DNA of 33,617 nucleotides from positions 1-33,617 of the forward strand of contig CANRFC010000033.1 of the NCBI GenBank assembly GCA_947629795.1, in the 5' to 3' direction. Under the pieces are notes generated by a model that saw only the letters and a list, made by a program, of their open reading frames with translations, had not been told where the DNA came from and did no database searches. Of this stretch, positions 1 through 7,411 are shown in pieces. Source of the DNA: an uncultured Oscillospiraceae bacterium (lineage in GTDB: Bacteria; Bacillota; Clostridia; Oscillospirales; Oscillospiraceae). The translations under genes were made by a program, and so were the position numbers. Within the stretch, counting starts at the first letter, position 1. Each line of letters starts with the position of its first letter.

Positions 1-898
1 CGGCGGCCACCACGTTCTTGGCCACGTACCGGGCCATGTAGGCCGCGCTGCGGTCCACCTTGGTGGGGTCCTTGCCGGAGAAGCAGCCGCCGCCGTGACC
101 GGCCACGCCGCCGTAGGTGTCTACGATGATCTTCCGGCCGGTGAGGCCGGTGTCCCCCACAGGGCCGCCCACCACAAAGCGCCCGGTGGGGTTGACGTAG
201 AACTTGGTGTCCCTGTCGATGTACTGGGCGGGGATGACCGGCTTGATGATGGTCTCCACCACGGCCTCCCGCAGGTCCTTCAGGGGGATGTCCGGGTCAT
301 GCTGGGTGGAGACCACGATGGCCGGGCAGCGCAGGACCTTGCCGTCCTCGCCGTACTCCACGGTGACCTGGCTCTTGCCGTCGGGGCGGAGCCACTTCAG
401 CTCCCCCGCCCGGCGGACTTCGGCCAGCTTCCGGGAAAGCTGGTGGGCCAGGGAGATAGGGGCGGGCATGAGCTCGGGGGTCTCGTCGCAGGCGTAGCCG
501 AACATCATGCCCTGGTCGCCGGCACCGATGAGGTCGGCCTCGTCGGTGTCCCCGTTCTGGTGCTCGTAGGACCGGTTGACCCCCATGGCGATGTCGGGGG
601 ACTGGGCGTCGATGGAGCTCATCACCGCGCAGGAGCGGTAGTCGAAGCCGTAGTCGGGGTTGGTGTAGCCGATGCGCTGGATGGTCCGCCGGGCAATGGC
701 GGGAATGTCCGCGTAGTGGGAGGTGGTGATCTCCCCCATGACCACCACCATGCCGGTGGTGGTGAAGGTCTCGCAGGCCACGTGGGCCGTGGGGTCGTGG
801 GCCATGATGTCGTCCAGGACGGCATCGGAGATCTGGTCACAGACCTTGTCGGGATGGCCCTCGGTGACCGATTCTGAAGTGAAAAGCCGCTTTGCCAT
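1..898 (-). CDS. metK: S-adenosylmethionine synthetase (3' part outside window)
   Basis: Makes S-adenosylmethionine from methionine and ATP in the cytoplasm. Reading from the ATG at 898 the protein begins [20 protein letters not shown], the family signature that holds the ATP-binding GHPDK motif. Further on it has [12 protein letters not shown] and a glycine-rich segment [20 protein letters not shown] near the window edge, both typical of MetK. About 299 codons are present, so roughly the last quarter of a usual ~395-residue enzyme lies before base 1. An AGGAAG ribosome site precedes the start. Expression is almost certainly controlled by the SAM-I riboswitch and terminator just upstream, so product feedback acts on transcription. 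Identification is secure. Confidence 0.97.
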   Translation of the reverse strand, partial: MAKRLFTSESVTEGHPDKVCDQISDAVLDDIMAHDPTAHVACETFTTTGMVVVMGEITTSHYADIPAIARRTIQRIGYTNPDYGFDYRSCAVMSSIDAQSPDIAMGVNRSYEHQNGDTDEADLIGAGDQGMMFGYACDETPELMPAPISLAHQLSRKLAEVRRAGELKWLRPDGKSQVTVEYGEDGKVLRCPAIVVSTQHDPDIPLKDLREAVVETIIKPVIPAQYIDRDTKFYVNPTGRFVVGGPVGDTGLTGRKIIVDTYGGVAGHGGGCFSGKDPTKVDRSAAYMARYVAKNVVAA

Positions 899-929
899 AT
901 CTGTCTCTTCCTTTCCGTTTTTTCCAATG

Positions 930-958
930 AAAAACGCCCTGCCACCAAGGACAGAGCG
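930..958 (-). terminator. Rho-independent terminator of the SAM riboswitch
   Basis: On the minus strand a 9-bp stem (two G-U pairs allowed) with a TTGGT-type loop is followed directly by five T residues, 32 nt before the metK start. It lies just 3' of the SAM-I aptamer, so it is the expression platform: SAM bound means terminator formed and metK off. Confidence 0.85.
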
Positions 959-970
959 CGCGCAGCCCGT

Positions 971-1066
971 CCTCATCTTTCGATTCCTCGCCGGATTTGG
1001 CACCTTGCGCTGCGCGCAGGTTGCCGGGTTTCATCGGGCCGTTCCCTCCACCACTCTCGATAAGGC
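971..1066 (-). promoter_or_regulatory. SAM-I (S-box) riboswitch aptamer upstream of metK
   Basis: Read on the minus strand, the region contains the S-box core in order: CTTATCGAGAG, then GGTGGAGGGAACGGCCC, GATGAAACCCGGCAACC, then AAGGTGCCAAATCC and GATGAGG. The outer ends CCTTATC and GATGAGG pair to form helix P1 (one G-T pair). These are the conserved kink-turn, J-region and P3 elements of SAM-I. The aptamer binds S-adenosylmethionine and switches the adjacent terminator. Placement in front of metK is a known arrangement for Firmicutes. Confidence 0.96.
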
Positions 1067-1085
1067 GCTTTTCAGTTGTGAGGCT

Positions 1086-1114
1086 ATTATACCCAGGCCC
1101 TGCCCTGTTGTCAA
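1086..1114 (-). promoter_or_regulatory. Sigma-A promoter of metK leader
   Basis: Minus-strand TTGACA (1114-1109), a 17-nt spacer and TATAAT (1091-1086): both hexamers are perfect consensus. Transcription would start near 1079, just upstream of the SAM-I aptamer. Confidence 0.9.
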
Positions 1115-1173
1115 GAGCGGGGTGACAAGCTATATACTTTTTCATGGTCTGCAAAATATTCACAGTTTCTTCC

Positions 1174-1202
1174 TTTACTTTTCTGCGAAAAGCGGGTACA
1201 AT
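1174..1202 (+). promoter_or_regulatory. Probable sigma-A promoter of the rhomboid-like gene
   Basis: Plus-strand TTTACT (1174-1179), 17-nt spacer, TACAAT (1197-1202), about 40 nt before the TTG start at 1242. It is divergent from the metK promoter. Confidence 0.6.
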
Positions 1203-1241
1203 CCTCTCATACGCTCCCGAAGGTCAAAGGAGGTCTTTTCC

Positions 1242-2105
1242 TTGCGCGCTATCCAAACCTGGCTGGACCGGTTCTGTATGAAGCATCCCCGGTTCGGCGT
1301 CCCCAACCTGATGCTCTACATCGCCATCGCCAACGTGGCCATCTACCTCATCGACACCTTCTCCCTGGGCCTGGTGACCCTGTCCGGCATGCTGGAGTTT
1401 GACCGCGCCGCCATTTTCCAGGGGCAGGTCTGGCGGCTGGTGACCTTCGTCCTCCTCCCTCAGGCCGGCGATCTGTTCTTCCGGGGCACCGGGCTGTTCT
1501 TCGTGCTCATCTCTGCCTACTTCTATTACTGGATCGGTACTCTGCTGGAACGGGAGTGGGGCACCGCCAAGTTCAACGTCTTCTATCTGAGCGGTGTGGT
1601 CCTCAACATCGTCTTCGGCCTCATCGCCGGCTCGGCCAGCATGTACTACGTGAATCTCTCCCTCTTCCTGGCCTTTGCCGTCCTCTACCCCGATATGCAG
1701 GTGCTGCTCATGTACGTCATCCCGGTGAAGGTGAAATGGCTGGCCTGGATCGACGCCGCCCTTCTGGCCTGGGCGGTGATCTCTTCCCTGCTGGCCGGGT
1801 CGATCGTGGGGGCGCTGCTGCCCATCGTGGCCATTCTGAACTTCCTCATCTTCTTCTGGTCCGACCTGGCCGACGCCCTGGGCTACCGCAGGCAGCGCTT
1901 CCAGCACCAGCACTCGGCCCAGACCGTGAACTTCAAAAAGGCCACCAGGACCGCCTATGACAAGAAGGGCTACATCCACAAGTGCGCCGTGTGCGGCAAG
2001 ACCGACACCGACTTCCCCGACCTGGAATTCCGCTACTGCTCCAAGTGCAACGGCTACTACTGCTACTGCCCCGAGCACATCCATAACCACGTGCACATTC
2101 AGTGA
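1242..2105 (+). CDS. Rhomboid-like polytopic membrane protein with C-terminal zinc ribbon
   Basis: 287 residues from a TTG start, chosen because AGGAGG lies 8 nt upstream; an internal Met (1278) has no such site. Residues ~20-215 form about six hydrophobic segments with the layout of rhomboid-family proteins (IFQGQVWRLVTFVLLP near the first loop; YFYYWIGTLLEREWG; a later segment of the form YVNLSLFLAFAVLYPDMQ). The GxSx catalytic serine motif expected in TM4 is not visible, and no catalytic His was found, so it is probably an inactive rhomboid relative. Residues ~247-287 hold two CxxC pairs (CAVCGK, CSKC) followed by a Cys/His-rich tail, which would bind zinc at the cytoplasmic face. Role unknown. 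It is convergent with the rubredoxin gene and shares a bidirectional terminator with it. Confidence 0.75.
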   Translation: MRAIQTWLDRFCMKHPRFGVPNLMLYIAIANVAIYLIDTFSLGLVTLSGMLEFDRAAIFQGQVWRLVTFVLLPQAGDLFFRGTGLFFVLISAYFYYWIGTLLEREWGTAKFNVFYLSGVVLNIVFGLIAGSASMYYVNLSLFLAFAVLYPDMQVLLMYVIPVKVKWLAWIDAALLAWAVISSLLAGSIVGALLPIVAILNFLIFFWSDLADALGYRRQRFQHQHSAQTVNFKKATRTAYDKKGYIHKCAVCGKTDTDFPDLEFRYCSKCNGYYCYCPEHIHNHVHIQ

Positions 2106-2130
2106 GAGGGCGTAGATCACGCACCAACGC

Positions 2131-2168
2131 AAAAAATTGGCGGAGGCACAGCCTCCGCCAATTCTTTT
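2131..2168. terminator. Bidirectional rho-independent terminator
   Basis: A perfect 12-bp stem ATTGGCGGAGGC / GCCTCCGCCAAT (2136-2162) with a 3-nt loop, flanked by an A-tract on the left and TCTTTTA on the right. It lies between convergent genes and can terminate both. Confidence 0.88.
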
Positions 2169-2176
2169 ATGCTTGC

Positions 2177-2332
2177 TTACTCCTTCTCGAACACGTCCTT
2201 GCCCATGCCGCACACGGGGCAGGTCCAGGACTCGGGGACCTGGTCCCAAGGGGTGCCGGGGGCAATGCCGTTGTCGGGATCGCCCACAGCGGGATCGTAG
2301 ACGTAGCCACAGGGGCAGACATACTTATCCAT
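2177..2332 (-). CDS. Rubredoxin
   Basis: 51 residues, read directly from the minus strand: it starts [18 protein letters not shown] and ends [14 protein letters not shown]. The N-terminal iron ligands are in the form CPCG, so the first pair is Cys-x-Cys-Gly rather than the usual CxxCG, apparently one residue short; the second pair is the normal CPVCG. The middle [17 protein letters not shown] is a standard rubredoxin segment. It carries electrons from NAD(P)H-rubredoxin reductase to rubrerythrin or flavodiiron protein in oxygen/peroxide defence. A GGGAGGA ribosome site lies 8 nt before the ATG. It begins 19 nt after the rubrerythrin stop, so the two are one transcript. The gene is short enough to be missed by automatic calling. 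Confidence 0.93.
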   Translation of the reverse strand: MDKYVCPCGYVYDPAVGDPDNGIAPGTPWDQVPESWTCPVCGMGKDVFEKE

Positions 2333-2351
2333 TGCCGGTGTCCTCCCTGTC

Positions 2352-2918
2352 TTAGCCGAAGTAGCGCTTCAGCAGGCCCTCGAAGGCCTTTCCATGCCTC
2401 GCTTCGTCCCTTGCCATTTCATGCACGGTGTCGTGGATGGCATCAAGGTTGTACTGCTTGGCCAGCTTGGCCAGCTCGAACTTGCCCTGGGTGGCGCCGC
2501 ACTCGGCGTCCACACGCATCTCCAGGTTCTTCTTGGTGGAGTCGGTGAGGACCTCGCCCAGCAGCTCGGCAAACTTGGCGGCGTGCTCGGCCTCCTCCAG
2601 AGCGGCCCGGCGCCAGTACTCGCCGATCTCGGGATAGCCCTCGCGATGGGCCACGCGGGCCATGGCCAGGTACATACCCACCTCGGAGCACTCGCCCTCG
2701 AAGTTCATGCGCAGGCCGTTGATGATCTCCTCCTGGACCTCGGCGGGGACATCCACGCCGAAGGACTTGCCCACGCCCACCACGTGCTCAGCGGCCCAGA
2801 CCTTGTCGCCGCCCTGCTCCTTGAACTTGGAAGCGGGGGCCTTGCAGACCGGGCAGAAGTCGGGGGCGGTAGGACCCTCGTGAACATAACCGCAAACCGT
2901 GCAAACCCACTTTTTCAT
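2352..2918 (-). CDS. Rubrerythrin with N-terminal rubredoxin domain (reverse rubrerythrin)
   Basis: 188 residues. The ATG at 2918 is chosen because TTTTAGGAGG sits 9 nt upstream; an upstream in-frame extension would run through the promoter. Residues 1-35 are a rubredoxin-like Fe(Cys)4 site (C6, C9, C22, C25). Residues ~50-188 are a ferritin-like four-helix diiron domain with the expected ligands in [20 protein letters not shown] and DEARHGKAF. This order (rubredoxin first) is the reverse of classical rubrerythrin and is common in Clostridia, where such proteins reduce H2O2 and O2 to water using NADH via rubredoxin. It is followed 19 nt later by a rubredoxin gene, its likely electron donor. 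Confidence 0.94.
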   Translation of the reverse strand: MKKWVCTVCGYVHEGPTAPDFCPVCKAPASKFKEQGGDKVWAAEHVVGVGKSFGVDVPAEVQEEIINGLRMNFEGECSEVGMYLAMARVAHREGYPEIGEYWRRAALEEAEHAAKFAELLGEVLTDSTKKNLEMRVDAECGATQGKFELAKLAKQYNLDAIHDTVHEMARDEARHGKAFEGLLKRYFG

Positions 2919-2997
2919 ATTGATGTACCTCCTAAAAAATTTTGTCGGACTTATGGAAATGGTTCTCTTAACAGTAATTATTCCTGTTTGTGAGTAA

Positions 2998-3026
2998 AGC
3001 ATACCATATCGCTCTGTCAGTGTCAA
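2998..3026 (-). promoter_or_regulatory. Sigma-A promoter of the rubrerythrin-rubredoxin operon
   Basis: Minus-strand TTGACA (3026-3021), 17-nt spacer, TATGCT (3003-2998), giving an 80-nt leader. An AT-rich imperfect dyad lies downstream at about 2966-2985 where a PerR-like repressor could bind, but the match to a PerR box is weak. Confidence 0.8.
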
Positions 3027-3060
3027 GGAGTATTTTGACCTTTTTCAAAAAATTTTCGTT

Positions 3061-4893
3061 TCACTCCACGGTCACCGATTTGGCCAGATTGCGGGGCTTG
3101 TCGATGTCACAGCCCCGCTGAAGGGCCACGTAATAGGCGAAGAGCTGGAGAGGCACCACATCCAGGCTGGGCTGGAGCAGCGGATGGGTCCGGGGCACGG
3201 CGATCACATAGTCCGCCGTCTTGCCCATCTCCTCCGCCAGGTCGGCGGTAGTCAGGCCCAGCACCCTGGCTCCCCGGCTCTTGACCTCCACCACGTTGCT
3301 CATGAGCTTTTCAAACAGGGGCGAGTAGCTGGCCAGGGCCACCACCAGGGTCCCCGGCTCAATGAGGGAGATGGTGCCGTGCTTGAGCTCCCCGGCGGCG
3401 TAGGCCTCGGAGTGGATGTAGCTGATCTCCTTGAGCTTGAGGGAGCCCTCCAGCCCCACGGCATAGTCCAGATTCCGGCCGATGAAGAAGATGGAGGGGT
3501 GGTTGAAGCAGAGGGAGGCAAAATACTGCACGTCCTGCCGCCGCTCCAGGACCTCCTCCAGCTTGCCCGGCAGGGCCAGCAGCGCCTCCGCCAGGGCGGC
3601 GCCCTCCTCCTCACTGACGGTCCCCATGGTCTGGGCAAAGGAAAGGCCCAGCAGGTACACCACCGCCAGTTGGGTGGAATAGGCCTTGGTGGTGGCCACC
3701 GCGATCTCCGGGCCCGCCCAGGTGTAGAGCACGCCGTCGGCCTCCCGGGCGATGGTGGAACCAACCACGTTGACGATGGCCAGGACCCGGGCACCCAGGC
3801 GCTTGGCCTCCCGCATGGCCGCCAGGGTGTCGATGGTCTCCCCCGACTGGCTGATCACCAGGGCCAGGGTATTTTTTGTGACGATGGGGTCACAGTAGCG
3901 GAACTCCGAGGCCAGGGTGACCTCCACCGGCTTGCGCAGGAGCTTCTCCAGAACGTACTTCGCCACCATCCCCACATGATAGGACGAACCGCAGGCGATG
4001 ATGTAGAGCTTGTCCATATCCCGCAGGTACGCCGGGGAGAACTCCATCCCCTCCATGACCACCCTTCCCTCCCGGATCCGGGTAGAGATGGTCTTGCGCA
4101 CCGCCTGGGGCTGCTCCATGATCTCCTTTGCCATGAAGTGCTCATACCCGCCCTTCTCGGCGGCGGAGATCTCCCAGTCCACATGGGATACGGGCTTATC
4201 CACCCGCTGGTGGTAGCGGTCCATGACCTCCACCCCGTCCCGGGTGAGGATGGCGATCTCGCCGTCATCCAGGTAGGAGACCTCTCTGGTATACTTGATC
4301 ACGGCGGTGACGTCGCTGGCCAGCATCTGGAACCCCTCTCCCCGGCCCACGATCAGGGGGGAGTCCTGCCGCACGGCAATGAGCATATCCGGGTGGTCGG
4401 CGCACAGGATGCCCAGGGCATAGGCGCCCCGAAGGCGCTCCAGGGTCTTCCCCACCGCCTCCAGCAGCCCGCCCTTGTAGTAGTACTCCAGAAGTTGGGC
4501 CACCACCTCGGTATCGGTCTGGGAGACAAACTCCACTCCCTTGCTCTGCAGGAATTCCTTGATCTCCACATAGTTTTCGATGATGCCGTTGTGGACCACG
4601 GCGAACCGGCCGTCGGCGGAGACCTGGGGGTGGGAATTCACATCGGAGGGCTCGCCGTGGGTGGCCCAGCGGGTGTGTCCCACTCCCGCCGCGCCGTGGA
4701 GAGCGCGGCCGTTTTGGGTCAGCTCCTCCAGGACCTTCAGCCGTCCCTTGGCCTTGACCACCTGAAGGCCGCAGCCCTCGCCGTAGACCGCCACGCCCGC
4801 CGAATCATAGCCCCGGTATTCCAGCCGGGAAAGCCCGTCCAGGAGGATGGGCGCCGCCTCCTCCGCTCCGATAAAGCCCACGATACCGCACAT
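3061..4893 (-). CDS. glmS: Glutamine--fructose-6-phosphate aminotransferase (isomerizing)
   Basis: 610 residues, the usual GlmS length. It converts fructose 6-phosphate and glutamine into glucosamine 6-phosphate, the first step toward UDP-GlcNAc for peptidoglycan. The start is fixed by MCGIVGFIG, where Cys2 becomes the N-terminal nucleophile after Met removal. Residues 1-~215 are the class II glutaminase domain (RLEYRGYDSAG, GHTRWATHG, HNGIIENY). Two SIS domains follow, with CGSSYHVG, SQSGETIDTLAA and, near the end, the LKEISYIHSEAY segment and terminal KSVTVE. GGGAGGAAG precedes the ATG. No glmS ribozyme fits: the leader from the predicted promoter is only about 35 nt. It is divergent from the cell-wall hydrolase operon. 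Confidence 0.98.
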   Translation of the reverse strand: MCGIVGFIGAEEAAPILLDGLSRLEYRGYDSAGVAVYGEGCGLQVVKAKGRLKVLEELTQNGRALHGAAGVGHTRWATHGEPSDVNSHPQVSADGRFAVVHNGIIENYVEIKEFLQSKGVEFVSQTDTEVVAQLLEYYYKGGLLEAVGKTLERLRGAYALGILCADHPDMLIAVRQDSPLIVGRGEGFQMLASDVTAVIKYTREVSYLDDGEIAILTRDGVEVMDRYHQRVDKPVSHVDWEISAAEKGGYEHFMAKEIMEQPQAVRKTISTRIREGRVVMEGMEFSPAYLRDMDKLYIIACGSSYHVGMVAKYVLEKLLRKPVEVTLASEFRYCDPIVTKNTLALVISQSGETIDTLAAMREAKRLGARVLAIVNVVGSTIAREADGVLYTWAGPEIAVATTKAYSTQLAVVYLLGLSFAQTMGTVSEEEGAALAEALLALPGKLEEVLERRQDVQYFASLCFNHPSIFFIGRNLDYAVGLEGSLKLKEISYIHSEAYAAGELKHGTISLIEPGTLVVALASYSPLFEKLMSNVVEVKSRGARVLGLTTADLAEEMGKTADYVIAVPRTHPLLQPSLDVVPLQLFAYYVALQRGCDIDKPRNLAKSVTVE

Positions 4894-4935
4894 TGGTTCT
4901 TCCTCCCGCTGGGATAGATGGTCGCATACCTTGGC

Positions 4936-4964
4936 ATTATACACCCCACCGCCCCGCCGCGCAA
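4936..4964 (-). promoter_or_regulatory. Sigma-A promoter of glmS
   Basis: Minus-strand TTGCGC (4964-4959), 17-nt spacer, perfect TATAAT (4941-4936). The short leader leaves no room for a riboswitch or ribozyme. Confidence 0.72.
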
Positions 4965-5028
4965 GCCTATCTCCAAACACCTCTCCCCCCGCCTGCGCAT
5001 AGGCTGGGGAAAAAAGGAGGTCCTCACC

Positions 5029-5769
5029 ATGCCCATCATCTATCTCTCCCCCTCTACTCAGGAGAACAACTACTACGTCAACGGCGGCACCGAGGAGGAG
5101 TGGATGAACCGTCTGGCCGACGCCTTGGTCCCCTATCTCACGGCCTCGGGCATCCGCTATACCCGCAACACCCCCGACATGACCGCCGCGTCCTCCATCC
5201 GCGCCTCCAACGCCGGCAGGTACGACCTGCACCTGGCCCTCCACTCCAACGCCGCCCCCGAGGGGCTCTACGGTCAGCGCCGGGGCATCCTGGTGTTCTA
5301 CTACCCCGGCTCCACCCAGGGGCAGGCGGCGGCCAACCTCATCGCCGACGGGCTCAAGGAGATCTATCCCCTCCCCAACGACGTCCGGGCCGAGCCCTCC
5401 ACCTCCATCGGAGAGGTCCGCCAGCCCAAGGCTCCCTCGGTTTTCATCGAGCTGGGCTTCCACGACAACCGGGCCGACGCCGTCTGGATCAAGGGCAACC
5501 TGGACGCCGCCGCACGGAGCATCGCCCTGTCCCTCACCGAGTACTTCGGCGTGCCCTTCCTCACCCCCTCGGCGGCCAGAAACGCGGTGGTGGATGTGAA
5601 CTGGGGCTCCCTCAACATCCGGGACAAACCGGACACTGCCTCCTACGTGGTGACCCGGGCCCCCGACGGGGCGCGGCTGAAGGTCCTCAACCAGTACGGA
5701 AACTGGTACGTGGTGGACTACAACGGGGTCGTGGGCTGGGCCAGCCGGGACTTCGTCACCCTGGTGTAA
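5029..5769 (+). CDS. N-acetylmuramoyl-L-alanine amidase (Amidase_3 type) with C-terminal SH3 domain
   Basis: 246 residues; the ATG at 5029 has an AAAAAAGGAGG site before it. Residues 1-~175 are an amidase-3-like zinc hydrolase that would cut the MurNAc-L-Ala bond of peptidoglycan: the central HSNA metal ligand (LHLALHSNAAP) and the catalytic glutamate in VFIELGFHDN are present. The first canonical ligand motif (DPGHGG) is replaced by LSPSTQEN, so that His is absent; a Thr/Gln or a nearby Glu must substitute, as in other members of this subgroup that I recall. Residues ~185-246 are a bacterial SH3 domain (SLNIRDKP, VVGWASRDFV) for wall binding. There is no signal peptide, so release may be by lysis or loading into the spore. 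The next gene starts 4 nt downstream. Confidence 0.85.
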   Translation: MPIIYLSPSTQENNYYVNGGTEEEWMNRLADALVPYLTASGIRYTRNTPDMTAASSIRASNAGRYDLHLALHSNAAPEGLYGQRRGILVFYYPGSTQGQAAANLIADGLKEIYPLPNDVRAEPSTSIGEVRQPKAPSVFIELGFHDNRADAVWIKGNLDAAARSIALSLTEYFGVPFLTPSAARNAVVDVNWGSLNIRDKPDTASYVVTRAPDGARLKVLNQYGNWYVVDYNGVVGWASRDFVTLV

Positions 5770-5773
5770 GCCT

Positions 5774-7054
5774 ATGGTCATCCATGTTGTCAAGCCGGGA
5801 GACACCCTGTACGCCCTGGCCCTGGAGTACGGCGTGCCCATGTCCCGCATCGTTCAGGACAACGGCCTGGAGGAGCCCTCCCGCCTGGTGGTGGGGCAGG
5901 CTCTGGTGGTCCGCTTCCCCACCGTCACCCACACCGTTCAGCCGGGGGATACTCTGGAGTCCATCGCCCGGATGCACGACACCACCGTGCGCAGGCTCTA
6001 CCAGAATAACCCCATCCTGGGGGGCGAGCCCCAGCTCTGGCCGGGGCAGACCATCGTGGTCTCCTTCCGGGAGGAGGGCGGCCCCGCCATCTCAGTGAAT
6101 GGCTACGCCTACCCCTCCATTCCCCCTGACCTCCTGCGCTCGGTACTCCCCTACCTCACCAACCTGGCCCCCTTCACCTACGGCTTCACCCCCACCGGCT
6201 CCCTGGTGGAACTGGAGGACGCCGCCCTTCTCGCCGCGGCCCGGTCGGCGGGGGTGGCCCCCCTCATGCACCTGTCCACCCTCACCGAGACCGGCGGGTT
6301 CTCCAACGAGCTGGCCCACATTGCCCTCACCGACCCCGCCGTTCAGCGGCGGCTCATCGACAACGTCCTCGCCACCCTCCGGGAGAAGGGCTACGCCGGC
6401 CTGGACGTGGACTTCGAGTACGTCTACCCCGAGGACGCCGGGGCCTACGCCGCCCTTCTGGCGGCCTTCCGGGCCCGGCTGGCTCCCCTGGGGCTCCCCC
6501 TCATCGCCGCCCTGGCTCCCAAGACCTCAGCCGCTCAGCGGGGCGCCCTCTACGAGGGCCACGATTTCGCCGCCATCGGCGCCGCCGTGGACCAGGTGCT
6601 GCTCATGACCTATGAGTGGGGCTATACCTACGGCCCTCCCATGGCGGTGGCCCCCCTGCCCAACGTACGGCAGGTGGTGGAGTACGCCCTCACCGAGATC
6701 CCGGCGGAGAAGATCTGGCTGGGAGTGCCCGCCTACGGCTACGACTGGCCCCTCCCCTTCGTCCGGGGGGAATCCAGGGCCACCTCCATCTCCCCCCAGC
6801 AGGCGGTGGCTCTGGCCCGGCGGTATGGGCAGGCCATCCAGTACGACCAGCGTGCCCAGGCCCCCCACTTCAACTACACCGACGAGCGTGGGGTCCCCCA
6901 TGAGGTCTGGTTTGAGGACGCCCGGAGCATCCTGGCCAAGCTCTCCCTCATCCCCGAGTACGGCCTTTACGGGGCGGGGTACTGGAACCTGATGCGCCCC
7001 TTCCCCCAGAACTGGACCGCCCTGGTCTCCCGGTTCGACGTCCGCCCGGGGTAA
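5774..7054 (+). CDS. LysM-LysM-GH18 peptidoglycan N-acetylglucosaminidase, SleL/YaaH-like
   Basis: 426 residues. Residues 1-48 and 51-98 are two LysM repeats (HVVKPGDTLYALA and HTVQPGDTLESIA) that bind glycan. Residues ~105-420 are a glycoside hydrolase family 18 barrel with the catalytic signature in YAGLDVDFEY (last Glu is the acid/base) and LLMTYEWGY further on. The layout matches spore cortex-lytic enzymes SleL/YaaH, which cleave muramic-lactam-containing cortex fragments during germination and also lack a signal peptide, as here. It starts 4 nt after the amidase stop and must be co-transcribed with it. A role in germination is inferred from architecture only; general wall turnover is possible. 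Confidence 0.88.
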   Translation: MVIHVVKPGDTLYALALEYGVPMSRIVQDNGLEEPSRLVVGQALVVRFPTVTHTVQPGDTLESIARMHDTTVRRLYQNNPILGGEPQLWPGQTIVVSFREEGGPAISVNGYAYPSIPPDLLRSVLPYLTNLAPFTYGFTPTGSLVELEDAALLAAARSAGVAPLMHLSTLTETGGFSNELAHIALTDPAVQRRLIDNVLATLREKGYAGLDVDFEYVYPEDAGAYAALLAAFRARLAPLGLPLIAALAPKTSAAQRGALYEGHDFAAIGAAVDQVLLMTYEWGYTYGPPMAVAPLPNVRQVVEYALTEIPAEKIWLGVPAYGYDWPLPFVRGESRATSISPQQAVALARRYGQAIQYDQRAQAPHFNYTDERGVPHEVWFEDARSILAKLSLIPEYGLYGAGYWNLMRPFPQNWTALVSRFDVRPG

Positions 7055-7128
7055 CGTTCACAAATCATTCACAGAAGGTTCCTAATTCGTCCATCACTTT
7101 CCTCTGGGATGTGGTATCCTATGCTCGT

Positions 7129-7291
7129 AAGGACGAACAGACAAGAACACACAACCTCCTCTCTCTTTTCCTCTCTCTCCCAACTGCTGTCCCCCGGGAA
7201 CGGCAATCGCCGTTCCCGGGGCACAGACCAAAGCTCCCGCGCCATGGGCGCATTTTCCGGACGGCCAGCGCCGTCCTTTTTTGTTGTCCTT
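7129..7291 (+). ncRNA. Candidate structured RNA between wall-hydrolase operon and acyl-CoA dehydrogenase
   Basis: The 357-nt gap 7055-7411 has no credible ORF but strong structure on the plus strand. A closing helix pairs AAGGAC-AACA (7129-7139, one bulged G) with TGTTGTCCTT (7282-7291). Inside are a perfect 13-bp hairpin with an AATC loop (7192-7221, extended by CTGT/ACAG after one mismatch), a 5-bp hairpin GCGCC-ATG-GGCGC (7239-7251) and the terminator hairpin (7259-7276). The 5' arm is pyrimidine-rich and unpaired. The size (~165 nt) and long-rod-with-open-middle shape recall 6S RNA, but I cannot match conserved 6S sequence. It could instead be the 3' UTR of the upstream operon. Confidence 0.4.
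7259..7282 (+). terminator. Rho-independent terminator
   Basis: Stem GGACGGC / GCCGTCC with loop CAGC followed by TTTTTT. It ends the transcript coming from the wall-hydrolase operon or the candidate RNA, and lies before the promoter of the next gene. Confidence 0.88.
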
Positions 7292-7326
7292 TTTCGGCGA
7301 AAGCTACATAAAGTGTCGGCAAAATC

Positions 7327-7355
7327 TTGACAGGCTTTGTACAAATTGGTATGAT
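7327..7355 (+). promoter_or_regulatory. Sigma-A promoter of the acyl-CoA dehydrogenase fusion gene
   Basis: TTGACA (7327-7332), 17-nt spacer, TATGAT (7350-7355), about 57 nt before the ATG. Confidence 0.88.
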
Positions 7356-7411
7356 AGAAATGTTAGGAACAAATCCTATTTATTGCACTTCAAACGCAAG
7401 GAGGTAACAGT

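Noticed and set aside
2966-2985. PerR box in the rubrerythrin leader
   Set aside because: Only a loose AT-rich dyad; too many mismatches to claim, though regulation by peroxide would be expected.
4894-5028. glmS ribozyme upstream of glmS
   Set aside because: The predicted promoter leaves a leader of only about 35 nt, and the ribozyme core is not seen in the divergent gap.
3061-5850. 929-residue open frame extending glmS upstream
   Set aside because: The N-terminal Cys of MCGIVGF must directly follow Met for the glutaminase to work; the extension is antisense to the amidase gene.
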